A stretch of DNA of 64,000 bases from Spodoptera frugiperda. Taxonomy: Eukaryota; Arthropoda; Insecta; Lepidoptera; Noctuidae. Positions within the stretch are counted from its first letter, which is position 1. Each line of letters begins with the position of its first letter. The stretch is taken from contig NC_064237.1 of the NCBI RefSeq assembly GCF_023101765.2, forward strand, positions 9,333,649-9,397,648, written 5' to 3'. Positions 25,101 through 40,100 of the stretch are shown here, one piece after another. The notes beneath the pieces are model-generated. The model searched no databases. It was not told where the DNA came from and was given only the letters and a program-made list of their open reading frames with translations. A program made the translations under genes and the position numbers.

Positions 25101-28100
25101 ATAGCTTTTCTTTGTTTAATTTACCATTGAATCCCCTCATAGATTTGGAATATATTCCGATTTTGCTTTGTAAAGTACAATAGTTTTAGTTAAAGCATTA
25201 ACTGCCGAAAGAAAACTGTTGAAGGCAAATCTTCTGCTAAGCATCGGTCACCAGTGACCAACGCGACATGGCGGTTAACGTGTTAAATCGCAAACGACAA
25301 TCTAGTTCTTACAATCAAATAAAGTTTTGTTATAAATAAACTTCTTAGCTAAAAATGTTCTCAAACTCCAACGTATTAATTGATTGTTTATAAACAATGC
25401 GATAAATCTTCAAAGGCATATCAAAGCACGTCGCTTGTGATAAAAGTTTAATAGATACGGAGTTCACAAACCCGCATGTTTTGGGGCAGGATTCTCACGC
25501 GCATACGCCGGTGGAATACGCAAAGAGTCGTGTGAAACGTTCGTGCGGTTTGAGCACTGAATACAAACACTCACTTACAATTTCATTGCCCTATTTATTT
25601 TTGTTTCATACACTTTCTACAATTCATTATTCTAGGAACCAAGTCTTGTCTAAGGATTAGTTACGTAACTCGAACTTTCTTTTGAACTTTCACAAGCTCT
25701 TAGTACTTAGGTAGTAGATACCGCAATTATTGTGTAGGAACTTGTGCGTGTTTTTTTTTATTTAACTAACTAACTCAATACATATTTGTTTTGTTAAAAA
25801 TCATAGGCAGGTATGTGTTTGAAAGCGTTAGCGAAAATTGTGAAAGCGATTTTGGCCCCTACAAAAGACATCAACGACTGAATGTAAATATTTTTAATTA
25901 TCTTATTATTGTCGTGAATGAATATAAGAAAAGTATAACAATTTACTAATACTAGAAAATTAACTACCTAAACAGTTTAGAAAAAACACAAATTACTCGC
26001 AAGGAGACTTTCGAAACTAATTTTAGATGGGTATAAAAAGCAACCGCGGTTAGAAGACACGCAAGCGCAGCGGTTACATTACAACTACCATAATAAAAAG
26101 AAAACTGGCCACTTCACTTAGTTGATTAACGATTGAACTTATTTCGTCTCCATAGATCACCAAATTGTGGTTTCAGATCGTGAACAAAAACGTTGTCCCG
26201 TGTCCAAAGTGTTTCGTTTTCAATAAGTGCTATGTAATGCGGTGCGGCGGTGGTGCGGTGTGGTCGCGCGCTCCGTGGTCATCTCACAATGCGCCGGAAT
26301 GCGCCGAGACAGAACGCCCGACCGCCTGGAAGGGAAGCCGCACGCCCCGGCTTCATTAATATACCTTTTTCTATAATATAACCTTTTTTATCACCCCTCA
26401 CTTGAGCAAACGGGATTTCAGTATCGTTGAACAAAAAATGGTTATCGTGTAAGTAGATTATCGTGACGTAACAACTGATTTCCGCTGAGACGTATGCACT
26501 TAGCCCGATCTACATAAGGTACACTTTACAAGTGTCCTGTAATTAGGGGATTTTGCCGACAAAAGTCAGTCAGAAGACTGTTCTTAGTAATAAGAATGAT
26601 ATTATGAAACTCATTAAGATTCAAACTCAGAATGGCAGCAATGAATGAGGTATTGCTTCGAAAGAATTTATGAAAGAGAACAATCGAGTGGAATAAGTCC
26701 AGGACATAAACAAAGGCACAATAGCTGGGCACAACCTAAGTATCCTACTACGTAACCGTTCGAGCGACTGGCTTGACAACTACGGAGCACCAACAATAGT
26801 AGGCTTTACATAGCCTCTGGCAAACCCGTACCCGCTCTATACAGAACACCATAATATTTTCCGCATTGGTATTGCGTGCCCCGTGCCCGCCGGCAGCAAG
26901 CAATTTATAGCCAGTGGAACTACGTACATGCTTGTTATTATTTAACGGTGGACCCGAGCCAAGACAAAACGCCCCCGGCTATTGCCAATGCGATCCTGCT
27001 AAACTTGTAAGTATTATTTTATGACTACGAATGCGAATGCGCCACACCGACACACTTTTGTAACCGAGAGTTGATGTTCGGACGGTTGCAAGAAATTCCA
27101 ATTAAAAAGGATGTCTGTCATTATGGGTTACTGCATACAGATTGGTGCATTTTAATTGGCCCAAATAGCATCAAGATGTGTCCCCATACGCAGCCTATGT
27201 AGGTAAATGAACACCAAATTCTGACATCTCACCATATACGTCATTCAAATTACGCCGCCATGTTGCTGTATATGGCGCGGATACTTTTTTATCTGGCGGT
27301 GATTTGAATAAAGTGATAGCGGTGTCCGGTGTCGTATGCAATGCCTTACAGAGCCACGTGCTTGGATATGGTGTAACGACAGCAATGACGAACGCGTACT
27401 GCTTGCCAAACAGGTCAAATCTCCATTAAAGAGTGATCATAATACTTGGCAGGCCTTATAGAGCGCGCGTCGGCGTCGGCTGCGCGTGCGCGAGAGAGAA
27501 CAACCGCCAGGATATCTGACTCCTTCAGTTGACCGGCCTTGTGGCACGCGCCGCGTCGCCACCGCTGTTATTGCATTTGATTTACCGATCTCATTATATC
27601 GTTTCTATATTTCTTACTATTCTAACTACCCACTTTGCTTTATAAACTATACGATTTATATTATAAAATCGTACCTAAGATAAAATTGACAGCTAGTCGG
27701 AACAAGGAGAAGGGAAAGGGCCAATGTTGTAACCTGAGTGGATTGGACCGTTTATTTAAATTCATGGCATTGTCGCAATTGCAGCGGCTATACCAAGTTT
27801 TACTATGTCTGGGAACCGAGAACATGATTTATGTAGTAGGTAGGTAATACTTTAAAACACGAAATTTAAAAACTACTTAGTAAGATGTAGTGGTTCATTT
27901 GGTGTCATATTTCTGTTATTTGCCTATGTAATTACCACTAATGACTGGCTCGCCGCCGCCTCGCTCAGAATTAATTGATGGCAATAAATAAGGAGATAAT
28001 TTGGACATCTATCCGAACACGAACGTATCGTCATGTCGTGTCGAACATTTTCATTTTCTTAATTTGTTTAACAAATGCTTGGAACCGAACCTAAAAGTTC

Positions 28101-31100
28101 ACGTCTATAAACCCAAAGCGCAGGTAATACTAAACGGCTATAAAGCCATAAAAGGTTGATTAGTCGAAAAACGTTCGCCACGTTTGGAAGTTTTGAATAT
28201 TATAATATGAATAGAATATGATATGAAGTGTGTTCTAGGTTGGTATGCGTAACTGTCGGTATGCAAATGAGTTACATTGAAACAGAATGTCCGCTTAGTC
28301 AGAACTAGGACCCAATTAGCGTGGTATCAAAGGCCGACTTCGTAAATTAAGCAAGATGACGGTCGCAGCCACTCGACTCAGCAACACAGATATTCGCATC
28401 CTTTCCTTGTGATTGTGACCAGACAATGTCTTATTAATTGTGATTTATGTCCCTTGACGGTTGTGATTTTATAGCACAAAGAAAAGCTGGTAACTTGGTA
28501 CTTATATCATGTTGATTTAAACTTTAAAATCCAATGAGATCTTACTTGTACAGTTATCAGAATCAATATCGTCTTCAGAGATTTTGTCGGCATCATGTTA
28601 CAGCTTAAATCTTTGATCTCTTCAAATTCAATTGAATTTATTTTTGTAAGATCATTGAAGCTCGCGCTGATACTTTCTGATTACAAAATACGTTCGTACG
28701 TCCACCGATACTGATGGCACAATTCCAATCAGTTATTTTATTGGAATCGAGTTGGAAAGGAAAATATTATGGTTCAGCCGCCGCCGGTACCCAAGTAGCA
28801 GTGGACTCCAAGTGTTCAGCAAACAAGATCTTATTTCATACAGTCTTGATTCAACAATGCCTCGGGCCAAGTTTAACGAACTCCAATAACAAAACGTTTT
28901 ACTAGATTAGTTTTAGAGAATGAAGATAAAAATTTAATATGGCACCATGCATCAAATTAGAAATGTTCGATGAATCCATCTGAGATGGTGATTTTATCTT
29001 TATAACGTAGGCAGATGATATCTAAATTGCCAGCGGTTTTTACTTTAATTCATTTGATGATGGTAGAAATCTTACAAATTAATAATTTGAATTCAGTTTC
29101 CAATTGCAATTACGAAGATACGAGTACTCGTCCGAACCAAATGTGGTGGCGACCGCATATTTCTTGCGTGGTTGGACAAAATATGCGTTGGCACGTACGG
29201 AGTTGTTTAGAAACCACTAAACCCCAACAGGCCGACACAATGGTGGACCACAAACAGGGCTTTGTGCCTTTGTCCAGGGTGCTCGTGCAAATAAAATATT
29301 TTGACCGCGCGCCACCTCGCCCGCGCGTCCACATCCTACGCAAACATTCTCGACTGCTTTATTTTCTTATCTATTGTCGAAAATACTGTTACTTGTGCAA
29401 ATAGCGTCACTTATTCCAACTTTATGTGATATGTTGAATAGTGAATAGAGGTACTTGAAGAGATATAGCCAATAAAACCTTACAGTATTTATCTTGTGGA
29501 TATGTTGGGACTATCAATACGAGTAACCGATAGTTGGATAGTTACAAGTTCCAACAGTTACATAGCCACACACAATGTACTCGCTTTCTAAACATCTTGG
29601 AAATGACACCTCACCCTTGACAGCAGTACGTACATGGCTACTTAGAGACGTGTCGGCGTGCGCGTGCTCATATACCTCGTGTGGCTCAGTGGTCACCTCT
29701 CGCGGCGTGTTTACATAACTCGTTAGACGCCAGCCCGCGCCGCCCACGCCCGGCCAGCCATTGGATATATATCTAAATATTAACTGTAAACACTCGATAA
29801 TGTTCTATTGTGATGTCACGCAGGTGCACTATCTGCCGCACTCATTATAATAACGATAGCACAACTTTAACGTCTTACTTACAGTTGATGCAGTAGCATC
29901 TTAATATTGGAGTTTTAAAAATGAAATGAGCAATCGCTTGCATTTATATGAAACCAATAGCGTTTCTTACACGTATTAGGTAAGTAGAGGGTTACAACAT
30001 CCTCTTTTTTCTTCTTCTATTCATTATTAGACAAGTGCGAGGCTTTCCGCATTAACTAACTACAAGCAGCGACAAGAAAGCGTATACGTGCACCTCATCA
30101 TCGCTTCAGCCTCGATAAATTGTCCCATCAATCATCAAGAATCGCAATAGCGATACTCGGGTATGTCAAATGAATGCGACTTTTTTGTCGACGATTGTCG
30201 GCGAGGGCCCGTGACGAAACGACACGTAATGCAATTTTGATTAACTTGACAACAAAACCTCTGGCAATTACATCCACAGTGATGGAGACATTACTTGTCG
30301 CTGATATTATAAAGGCCCATTACGATAATAATTCTGTCATCAAGTACACTTTGGAACAAGACCTGTGTTATGAGATCCTTTGTCCTATTTTTTGTTTTCT
30401 CTTCAGCTTTTTGATAGTAAGTTCAACATGAGTGGCCCCAAACACGATTAGCTACATCACAACTTGATAATAAAGAACACCAAGTCATGTTTTATAAACA
30501 GAATCGGTAGTATCCGATTAGTGGACCGTTAATATGAATGGAAATGTACAAATTATTGTCATCTCGTATAATGATGTTTTGGTAACACGCAAAAGGCTCG
30601 TAATGTCTCCACTTGGTCGTCGGTCGTAACGTCAACTTTCACTTGAACAATAGCGACTGCTCACGATTATCACGACCCGGAGTCACGCAGGACGCTGCAT
30701 CGACACTCTTTGTACAGCATCTGATTGATGACTCGTTAAAAGGTCACTCTTACACATCGATCTCTCTATTTAGATAGTGTTCACATACTGTACACTTCGT
30801 ATGAGTACTGTAATTATAAAGAAAAACGTGCAGAACTTTTAATTGTTAAACTTAAAGGTACTTATTATACGCAGCGTTAGATTGATGACTTGATGGAACG
30901 TCTCTCAACTCTTCACACGTCGATCTCTCTATTTAACCCACATTTGCATGAGTTGCGTAGCGCCCCGTCATTATATCATGAAAAAAAAACGTTTTAAAAC
31001 TGTTTCTTTTGTTAACACGCGTTGTTCTTCTAAGTCCAGCATCTATCTACAACTAGTTCGTGTATGCATGCACATTCTCGCTATTTTAGAAAAACTTGAA

Positions 31101-34100
31101 TAGTCCATCGCTGTGTAGTAAAAGTTAATTGGCTCCTGTTTAAGGTCATGTTTATCAACTTTCGATGGTATCGCTTCTGCTACACCTAGACAGCATTCAG
31201 TAACCTTACCAAGACACCTCACACATGTTGGAATCTTTTTAAGAAGCTTACCAAATATTCCACACTTCGTTCCTACATAATTATGCCGCGCCGCGTCCAA
31301 AAAATGTAAAAGGGCAGCGATGACCACCTCAAATAAAAGTAAAAAAGCTTTTACATAATGAATACATGATATGTAAAGGTAAGGCGCGAACTTTAGGGGT
31401 AGATACACACAAGGCGTGAACGCTAACGCGCGGCCCAAACAAGGAGGTGTGAAAAGCCCCGGTGATCGTGGAGTTCTTATTGTGGTAGCTGCTAAGCCGC
31501 TTACCGGTCCAGTCCCATAAATCCAAGCGCTTGTCCCTGCTCAGTATACAGCCTCACTGGTAAGTATTAAAGTACCCGTGTACTGCCCGCTGTCGTGCTT
31601 CATTTGATAAGCGCCTGAGCAGTGTCGTTGTTTGTAGAATTATGTCTGACTGAGCGCATTTCAATACGCTTGTCTGTCCATTAAAAATCTCTCATTAAAT
31701 GTGATAATAACATGCATATATTATGTTACACCTAATTGTTCCTTTAAAACTTTGAATATTTTCGAACTTTCATAAAAATGTGTCAAAATCCGTCACACTA
31801 CGTCCCTCCCGTTTAAATAGTATCGTGTGTCGTTTCGCGTGTTCTCGTATTAAGTTACACCTACTTTTCAAGCGTAGCCTAAGCGCATTGAGCTGGAATT
31901 AAGTGAGTTAACATGAAATCATAAAAGGAAGTGAATGCATCTCGGCGGATACAAGGGCACTAATAAAACCATTCGAATAACCCATACAATGGCGACTTGA
32001 ATGTAAGAATATTGCAAGAAAATCTTTTCATGACGCCGCAAACGCGAAACACGATTGTCACCGATACAAAGTTAATACACCTTATTAAGGGAACTAAAGC
32101 CAATTTAGCCCATTATCGGACGAAATCTTAACGGACGTCGGCATAAGCTCAGTGGTCGGCCATTGTTGTGTCGCCGCGACTATGGCTCTCAGGTCGTTGT
32201 GTAAACAAAACGAGTTATTATATGAGAGCTGAACCTCACTTTATGGCATTCCAGTCTCAATTTAACGCGGCACATGTGCCAGTTCTAACTCTTCAATGCT
32301 CTTCATTCTCTTCTTGGAATTACAATAATGCAAGAGTTATGGAGGTACTTATAACGTCTCCATACATTTAGAACATCAAACTTAACCATGTGTATTTAAA
32401 AGATCTTTCCACAAGCGAGATAAAGTAAAAACTGAAGACACCATCGGCTGTTACGCAGTGGCATTCTGTAGAGGGACCGCGGCGTTTGGCAGTTTTTGTG
32501 ACACCAAATTTTCATTGTCTTTCGGCAACTTATCTCATTTAATTATAAGCTCGAAACGGTCGATAGATTCTGAGCGATCCACCGAAGAAAATTGTTGTAT
32601 ATTTTTTTTAGAAGTCGAGATTGCGAAGAGCTATAAATGGCGCAGCAGGCCCTGCGGCAGTTGCCATTTGCAATCGGTTATGGAACGACCGCGAACCTCT
32701 TTTTACATTATAATCGGTTGGTCCCCGCTCACTTATTTTTTGTTCTGCTCAGAATCGATGATGGACCTAAATGGCAGAGATGCAAAAATTAAGTAAACAT
32801 GATATCATTTCGACTCCATAATCAACAGGTATGTCGTCAGACACCAAGACTAGTTTTTTCTCGCTGAAGGAAATTTTGCGTAATGCATTGGTGTTAGCTT
32901 CCTTCCTGTGGGTGGCATGTCCTGTTGTCCGGTCGCAACACATGTATTATGAAGTGACAGATGACAGGACTCTCCAGTCTCGTCCGGAGCTTGGTTGAGT
33001 GGACCCATCATCTCGCATGATCAGCGTCGAATTACGTCAAAACCGGCCCGTGCCGTTCTTAATAAGGCATTAACGTCAATTATTTTGCATGCTTTCACTT
33101 CATCGAGGCATCCGATTTCAACATCGTTTACAAATAAATATGAATAATCAGGAATATTCTGGCTGCATTATGTATTGTCATCATGAATGATGCCAGCTAA
33201 AGGTGAACAAACAGTAATTTATGCTTAGCGTGATTTTTATATGACAAAGCATATTTCATGGGATTATGTTTTGGAATTACATTAAGATAAAATATTGTAA
33301 TTTGACAGCGGCCGACGAAATTGTAGCGCATTAATATGCAGCTCGTGCGGCAAGGGCCCTGCGCCCGCGCACCGTCACTAATAATGGGCCAGACGCTTCT
33401 AATGCATTATTCAAAAGGTCCTATTGATCCCGAATTCAAAATATTTTAGCAAAACTAAGGTGATACGAGATAAAAATTCTTCGAAGGATTCGGCTCGACC
33501 AGTAATAATACTTTGACTTCTTCTAATTTACGACATACATACTTGTTTCCATATTTTTCTGTTTAATTGATTACAAACCAGTCTTTTTGCTAATAAATCA
33601 TATCAGATATGACGCAGTGTTCACTAAATTACAAAGTTAATTTATATTCTAAAGTAAAGCGGTGCACAAAGGTGTGTATTAAAGTTGAAGTTTTAGGATC
33701 ATAAAATGTAAATTGATCAAAGTTACCGCGATTTCTCCGGTTACAAAATTATCGTAGAAGCAAGCAGTGGGCAGTCCAGGAACGAATTGAAAAAGTAAAC
33801 AGTAGCGACACAAAGCGAGGCTTCATTGACCCACCGACACAATGCTGACCTACAATTTGCTGTTAATTACTTCTGTTCCATTCAAAGAATGCCGTGTTCG
33901 ATGAAAACGAAACAATTAGCTTTTATACTGAAGAATTAACATGTTATTAACCGAGACGAAGATTCTTATTTCATAGATACAATGGAGTTAACAGTTTCAA
34001 ATAAAGTAGTCGATTCCTTACAGCGAAGTGACTAAGACCAATCGATGTAGGTCACAATCATTACAACAATCAACGCCAAAAAACTTGGGAACGTTAGATA

Positions 34101-37100
34101 TTATTCAATTCTCAGAATGTTCTCGAACTTTACGACAAAAAGATAAGTGGGCACATGGTACAGGCATTGGATTACCCTTCAGCGACCAGCTAACGTGCAC
34201 CCATTATCTCTGTGATTGGAGCTTGAGAGTGTAATAAAAATTCTCTGTAAGTAGAGTTACATGCAGATATGAGGCTAAAGACGATAGTAGTAATGAGAGT
34301 CTTTCAAGTATCTTGGGAACAAATTCGAATATCAAACTGAGTAACCTTCCTAGTTACTTACTAAAGGGGACATTCTGTCACTGTACTTTGTAAGTCAATC
34401 TTTGGTAGTCTGTACTGATTAAACTAATTCCGTGCTCCAAATAGGAATGTAAGGTACTGTTCTGAAGTCAATTTTACGATCATTTATTTGACTAGACGCT
34501 GTATCAACGAGCTCAATAGATGCCTAAGGCGAGCGTCTCGAACGGAACACGTGTCGCTGATTGCCCTCAATTGGCGAGCGAATAAAAACAATCGTCGCTT
34601 AAAAATAACCGTGATTTCATCCAGCAACATGTGATGCTTGTTTTCTTTCGGTGTAACGAACATATTCCACAATTCCCATGGGCATCCCATGTGAAATGTC
34701 CTGTATGGGCGGTCCCAGCCGTGGCTGTGGATGTGAATCACTAATGATAATGAACCTTTGTAGAATATGGAACGGGAACTTCTTCCAGGAACAGGCGGAA
34801 TCGTAAAACAGCGTAACGCGTACGCGCCTCACCATATGGAGAGCGTGAGAGCCCGCGGCTTCGCAATCCACCACCATACAACACACCATCTGATGTTTTT
34901 ATCGTGGCTGACCATTACGCAAATATTGAGATAGTGACATCCGCAAATAGCAGTTGACTACGTCCAATAAATGGGTCAAATTCAGGAAGTAAAACCGCAA
35001 ACATATTTTTTATTCCCAGAAATAAAACAATGTATTTTGTTACTGATTGTGATAACTATCGCAATGAACAACAAGGAGTGTAATTGGCGATACCCGCAGT
35101 AGTAGTTTGTTATTAAAATAAATAATAGTTACGTATGTGCTCTACGTATGTAGCTAATGATACTTTAAACAAAAACTTCCTTTGCGGATCCGATTCAATC
35201 AGTGTAACAAGATTCATGTACCTACCTATTCTAAAGGTCCATAAATACCAAATTCTTTCTCAAGTAAATAATAACTCCTTAATGAACTCTTAATGTGATA
35301 CCCAAAAAAACATCTTCAAACAGCTTATTATTAATATCTGGTTTTTCCATAAAGTCATTATGTAAACGTTCTCATACTTGATCGCACATTTGTTGCCTAG
35401 ACCTTTACAATTCAAATGTGTCTAAAAATAATTGTACTAGTAATGTAACTAGTTTTTTTTTAGTATTATTAAGTCTTCGTCATAAAATCTTCCATCTACT
35501 ACATTTAACGACACATTAATTTTAGCACAAGAAATGGTAAGCAGTAGTGAAATACGCATTTTAAACTGCTATTCGTAAACCATTTTTTGTAGTGACCACT
35601 TAAGTGTTTAGTGGCACTGGCTATTGTTGGGAGTCAAATCAGATAGTGTAGTAGAATATTGTCAGAAGGCGCCAGTCGCATAAAAAAATCTCCTTACAAC
35701 CATTTACGCCATATCTTCGACACATTGTTAAAGTTTTTTTTTCTTATTTGGAGGCACTGATAAAACTGCTCTGTAAATACTTTTTAAATGTTTAGTTGTG
35801 GAATTTGATAAAGTATACCCAGCGGCTAAACTTTTGAATTTCTCATTCATTATGCATGACTTTGACAAATGGTGTTACATTAAAGTGTTTGGTATGTTCA
35901 TTTTGCGTGTTATGCACAAATGTATCTTTTGTTTTTCGTGACGTTCAGTTGTCACAGTCATTACGCACATCCGTTGTTAAGATGCACTTGTGTGGGGCAA
36001 TTTAATTAGCCAATTATAATTCAGTGCACATTTTGACGTCAGTACGAGGGTCAATCCGTTTTACATACACTTTGTCATAACCATCCTGATTCAAATAATG
36101 GAAATTAACTATTAAGAATTATCCTCGATGTTCCGGTAAATTCATATGCAGAATAGCTAAAAGCGTTAGCTACAGGAAATCCAATTCTCACATGCACATT
36201 TCAAAGTTTTATTTCCATAGACATAATGCTCCGTGACATGGAGGGTTCATACAGCAGGTTTGAGCAACCAATCAGTCAGATTGGAGCATATCGTGCGAAC
36301 GCGTTATAATAGGAGGATATTATAATAAACAGATCCCGGTCCCCTCGGTTCACTCCGCCCTCCCTAATAAATATTAATGTATGAACTTGAATGCTCCTCA
36401 ATGTTCACAGTGATGCTGGTACATTGACACTCAATTTGCTTTTTGCAGGTTCTGCATTGATAGCTTTGCCGTCGCTAATATGATCTTTGTATACTCGCAC
36501 GTTGATATTATCGCACAGGTATTTTATCTCTCTTTACTTGGTTTTATTGATACCTCTGTTAACTTCGTCGCGTCGTAAAAGAGCAGTTTTAATAGTAATG
36601 TAAATGTTTACGGCGAGGTGTTATTTCTAAACCGATGGAGTTGCATTCATCTGGTATAAAGTATCTGTAGCCCGTTTGTTTATATGTTTATTAGAAAAAT
36701 AAACACTATCTGATGGGAACTTTGTCTACCTACTAACAGGGGTTATGTTTTAGTGTAACTTTCATACAATAATGAGCTTTTAACAAAATATTTACGTTTT
36801 TTAGTTTAGGTGTGCAGTTTCCCACACAATAGTCAAACACATTTGTGTGGCAAGTCTACATATTTTATTTATTATTCCAGATTTCAGATTATAACCGGCC
36901 TAATTTATATTGGGACACTGTCTATCCACTTTTAAGCGTAATTTCAGAACAACATTGACATAATCGGAAATTCTATATCTCGTAACTCTAAAACCAATAA
37001 AGAGCCATGATACATCAAGGGTGAGTCGGAATCACCCTTTTAGCCGGAAGGGTCATGTAGTACAATACAGTACAAGCTAGGGTTGGCGAGAACAGTTTCC

Positions 37101-40100
37101 ATTTCGACTTCCCACGCCACCCCTGCAGGGAAACCCCACTTGTTGATTTTTGTTCCGTAATCGAGCCCCCATTTGACATCGTTTCCGGGCCCCATTAACA
37201 ATAACAATTATTTTTATTTTAATGTTCTATGTTGACATCGGTACATCGATTATGAGTATACAGTCTACTCGACTCGATGTGGGGACTTAATGAGCTAGTG
37301 CTGTACACTCGATTGTGTCGTGTCGTGATCAATCATAGTCCTGAGTCGAACTTGGATCCTTATCTGGGTGTATTATGTCTCGTAATTATTGTCAATAAGT
37401 AATTTTAATAGTGTTTACATATTCAACTTACTAAGGTATGTAAGTAGATAGATACTACATATTACGAGAATAGGGTTGATAACGGGGTATAAAAATCTAT
37501 TTAGTCCGCCGGTTAGGTAATGAAAAAATATTAAACACGTAGTTTTTTTTATTCGGTCGTATAAGAAAAAAAATCTTATATAAAACGAATCAAAGTTGTG
37601 AAACGTATAAAACGTACCGAGAGGAGACGTCGCACGATATTTAAAATCAATATGGCTACAAAAGTATTTTGCTTCCGTAAGAAAATGAAAAATAGGTACG
37701 TGTCAAATATTTTAAAATAATCTACAAAACGGACATTAAAATAAGAATTACTCATCTATCCTATTGTAGGGAATAACCAAATTAATTTGCAAAGGTAATT
37801 AATTTGCATTAATTTGCAAAAGTAATTAATTGGCATTCATCTGATTAATCATGTTAAAGTAACGAATCAAAAGAGTTGCGAAGTTACTTAACCACCTACT
37901 TAACCCATATGGCGCCTCTGTACCTGATTGGGTACAGTGAAACAATTGACAAAAGTTGTAATTATTTTTACTTATTGCTGCTGTTACTGCTCGTTGTAGT
38001 GGTCAATAGGAACAGTACTTCGAAATAATTACAGTTTATGCCGATAAAATTTTTGAAATCTGTATCTGTGAGGATTTGAACATCGTACTATAATTGTACA
38101 TAGAGGTAAGTACTGAATAATATTTTTTTTTAAGTTTAGCGTAAAGAAAATGTTATATTTTATTTATTGTTTTTATAGTATATAGAATGATTTTTACATG
38201 AAATACTAAATAAATATTTTGTTTCATATATTTACATTGTAATTGAGCATGGAACCGTACTGTACCTAATTGGGTACAGCGGCCGAATCTGTATAACGAT
38301 TATCTTTTGTTTCAGATTTGAGTGATAATGATTTCGAAACGATTTAACGTTTCTGATCATTACAGCGGGATAGAGGAAGCAGTTAACAATAATTTAGAAT
38401 ATAGTGACAGTGATTCCGGATGCCACTTTGCTGTCATACTACCAGCACCCAGCGTTGTCACAGATATCACTGTGAGGACCGCCCGGAGGACATGGTGGAG
38501 CATACGGTGGCGGTGTGTTCTGCATGGGCTGAGCACCGACGTATCCTCAGGGATGTGGTCGGCGACGGCGACCTCTCGCGTCCGGTATTGGTTCAGACCA
38601 TGGTACGAAGTAAGGGGGACTGGGATGCCGTCTCCTCCTTTTGCGAAGCAGTCCTGCTAGCTAAGGAGTCGGGGCGCGTGAGAGAACTAACCTCCTCATG
38701 CCCCAGCCGTCGCGAGAGACACTCCGGGAGTCGGAGATCGCGGGACGATCTTACCGTAAGTTCAGGTCTGCGGACGGTGAGCAAGGATAGCCCGTTGCTC
38801 GACCAGAACTAGACCCGTGCGTGCAGCGTCACGTTCTGCGCGCGCCTCAAAGAGCCATCACACTAAAACAGACTAAAACCACCACAGATGGGGCCCAGTA
38901 GGGCTGATGATCCGGAGCTTTGGACTACCTAGCTTTAGGTTTACGGGGGCTCCGGCTCGAAAAGCAGGAGTGGGTACGGGGTGGTTTTTAGTCAGTAAGA
39001 GTCTGACACTCCCTCTCGCCTCGCCCGAGGCGGGAGAAGTCATAGGATGATTTTCCCCCCTCAAAAAAAAAGCGTTGTCACAGATGAGGAAGAAGGTGGC
39101 GAAGTAAAAAATGTCTAAAAACATTGTGTGTAGAAAAAAAATATTTTGAATTTTTTCACACATAATACGCCGCTGTACTCAGTTGGGTACACCCCCTCAA
39201 AACGGACCCAAATTATAATTTTCGATTTTTATGTTGATTTATAGTTTATTTTATGTCTACGCAGTAATAAAATAAACAATTCATATTAATATTTTTTTTA
39301 GTTTTATTTTGGCGGTTAATGGGTTAAGACAGGTACCCAAGCAATTGATTTATAATTATGGAGCCCATACTACATAATCAGCTGTCACGCTAATAGCTCC
39401 CTATAGCACGTTCGAGTTTAATAAAATATTGTGTTTAGAGCTTCGATCAACAATACCAACTAGATAACGGGTCACATACAAAATCAAAGCCAAATGCTGT
39501 CCGCGTGAATTTATACCTATATAGCTGCATTTGTTTTTAACGTACTAAGAGAAAAGTTTTAAAACAGTTTTAAGTTTAACCTAATTTCAACCATCGCACC
39601 TAGTAATAAAGTCACAAATCTTCAAAATATTATCTTACACTTACTATCTTTCGTAACAAAAGCAATAAACCTATTCTGTCACTTAGAAATGAAAAGACAT
39701 AAGTCAAATAACATTAAGTGTAAAATCAACTTTAAAGAGCAACAAATAAAGTACTATTTCCTGTCACGGCCTTGTGAGCTACAGCGTTTTGTTTCGTGTC
39801 AGTTTGCTTTGTCGAATATTACTACAGGAGGTATGGAGTCGCGTTCAACACTAAAATAATTTATAATATGAACGTAAAAGTTTAGTTAAAATTATGTATG
39901 TTTTGGGTATTACGTTTGTTATTATACATACTTATGTATACTTACACCGTTTTAATTTTAATTGTTTTAATCCTATAATAAATTGTATTGTAGAGTAAAG
40001 TATGTTGGAGAAGGGAAGAGCGGGAGCGATGAAATGCGGGCAAAAGCTAGTACTTATTATTTTCCTCAGTTAATCACATGCAAAGGTGCGAATGTAGTAG

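Noticed and set aside
29015..29404. 129-codon plus-strand ORF in intron 1
   Set aside because: Overlapped by an equally long minus ORF, no motif and no splice context.
31043..31438. 131-codon minus-strand ORF in intron 1
   Set aside because: No recognised family; cysteine and leucine content looks random.
38420..38812. 130-codon ORF taken as one gene
   Set aside because: It fuses out-of-frame piggyBac-like sequence with the LINE ORF2 end across an insertion boundary; only the LINE part is meaningful.
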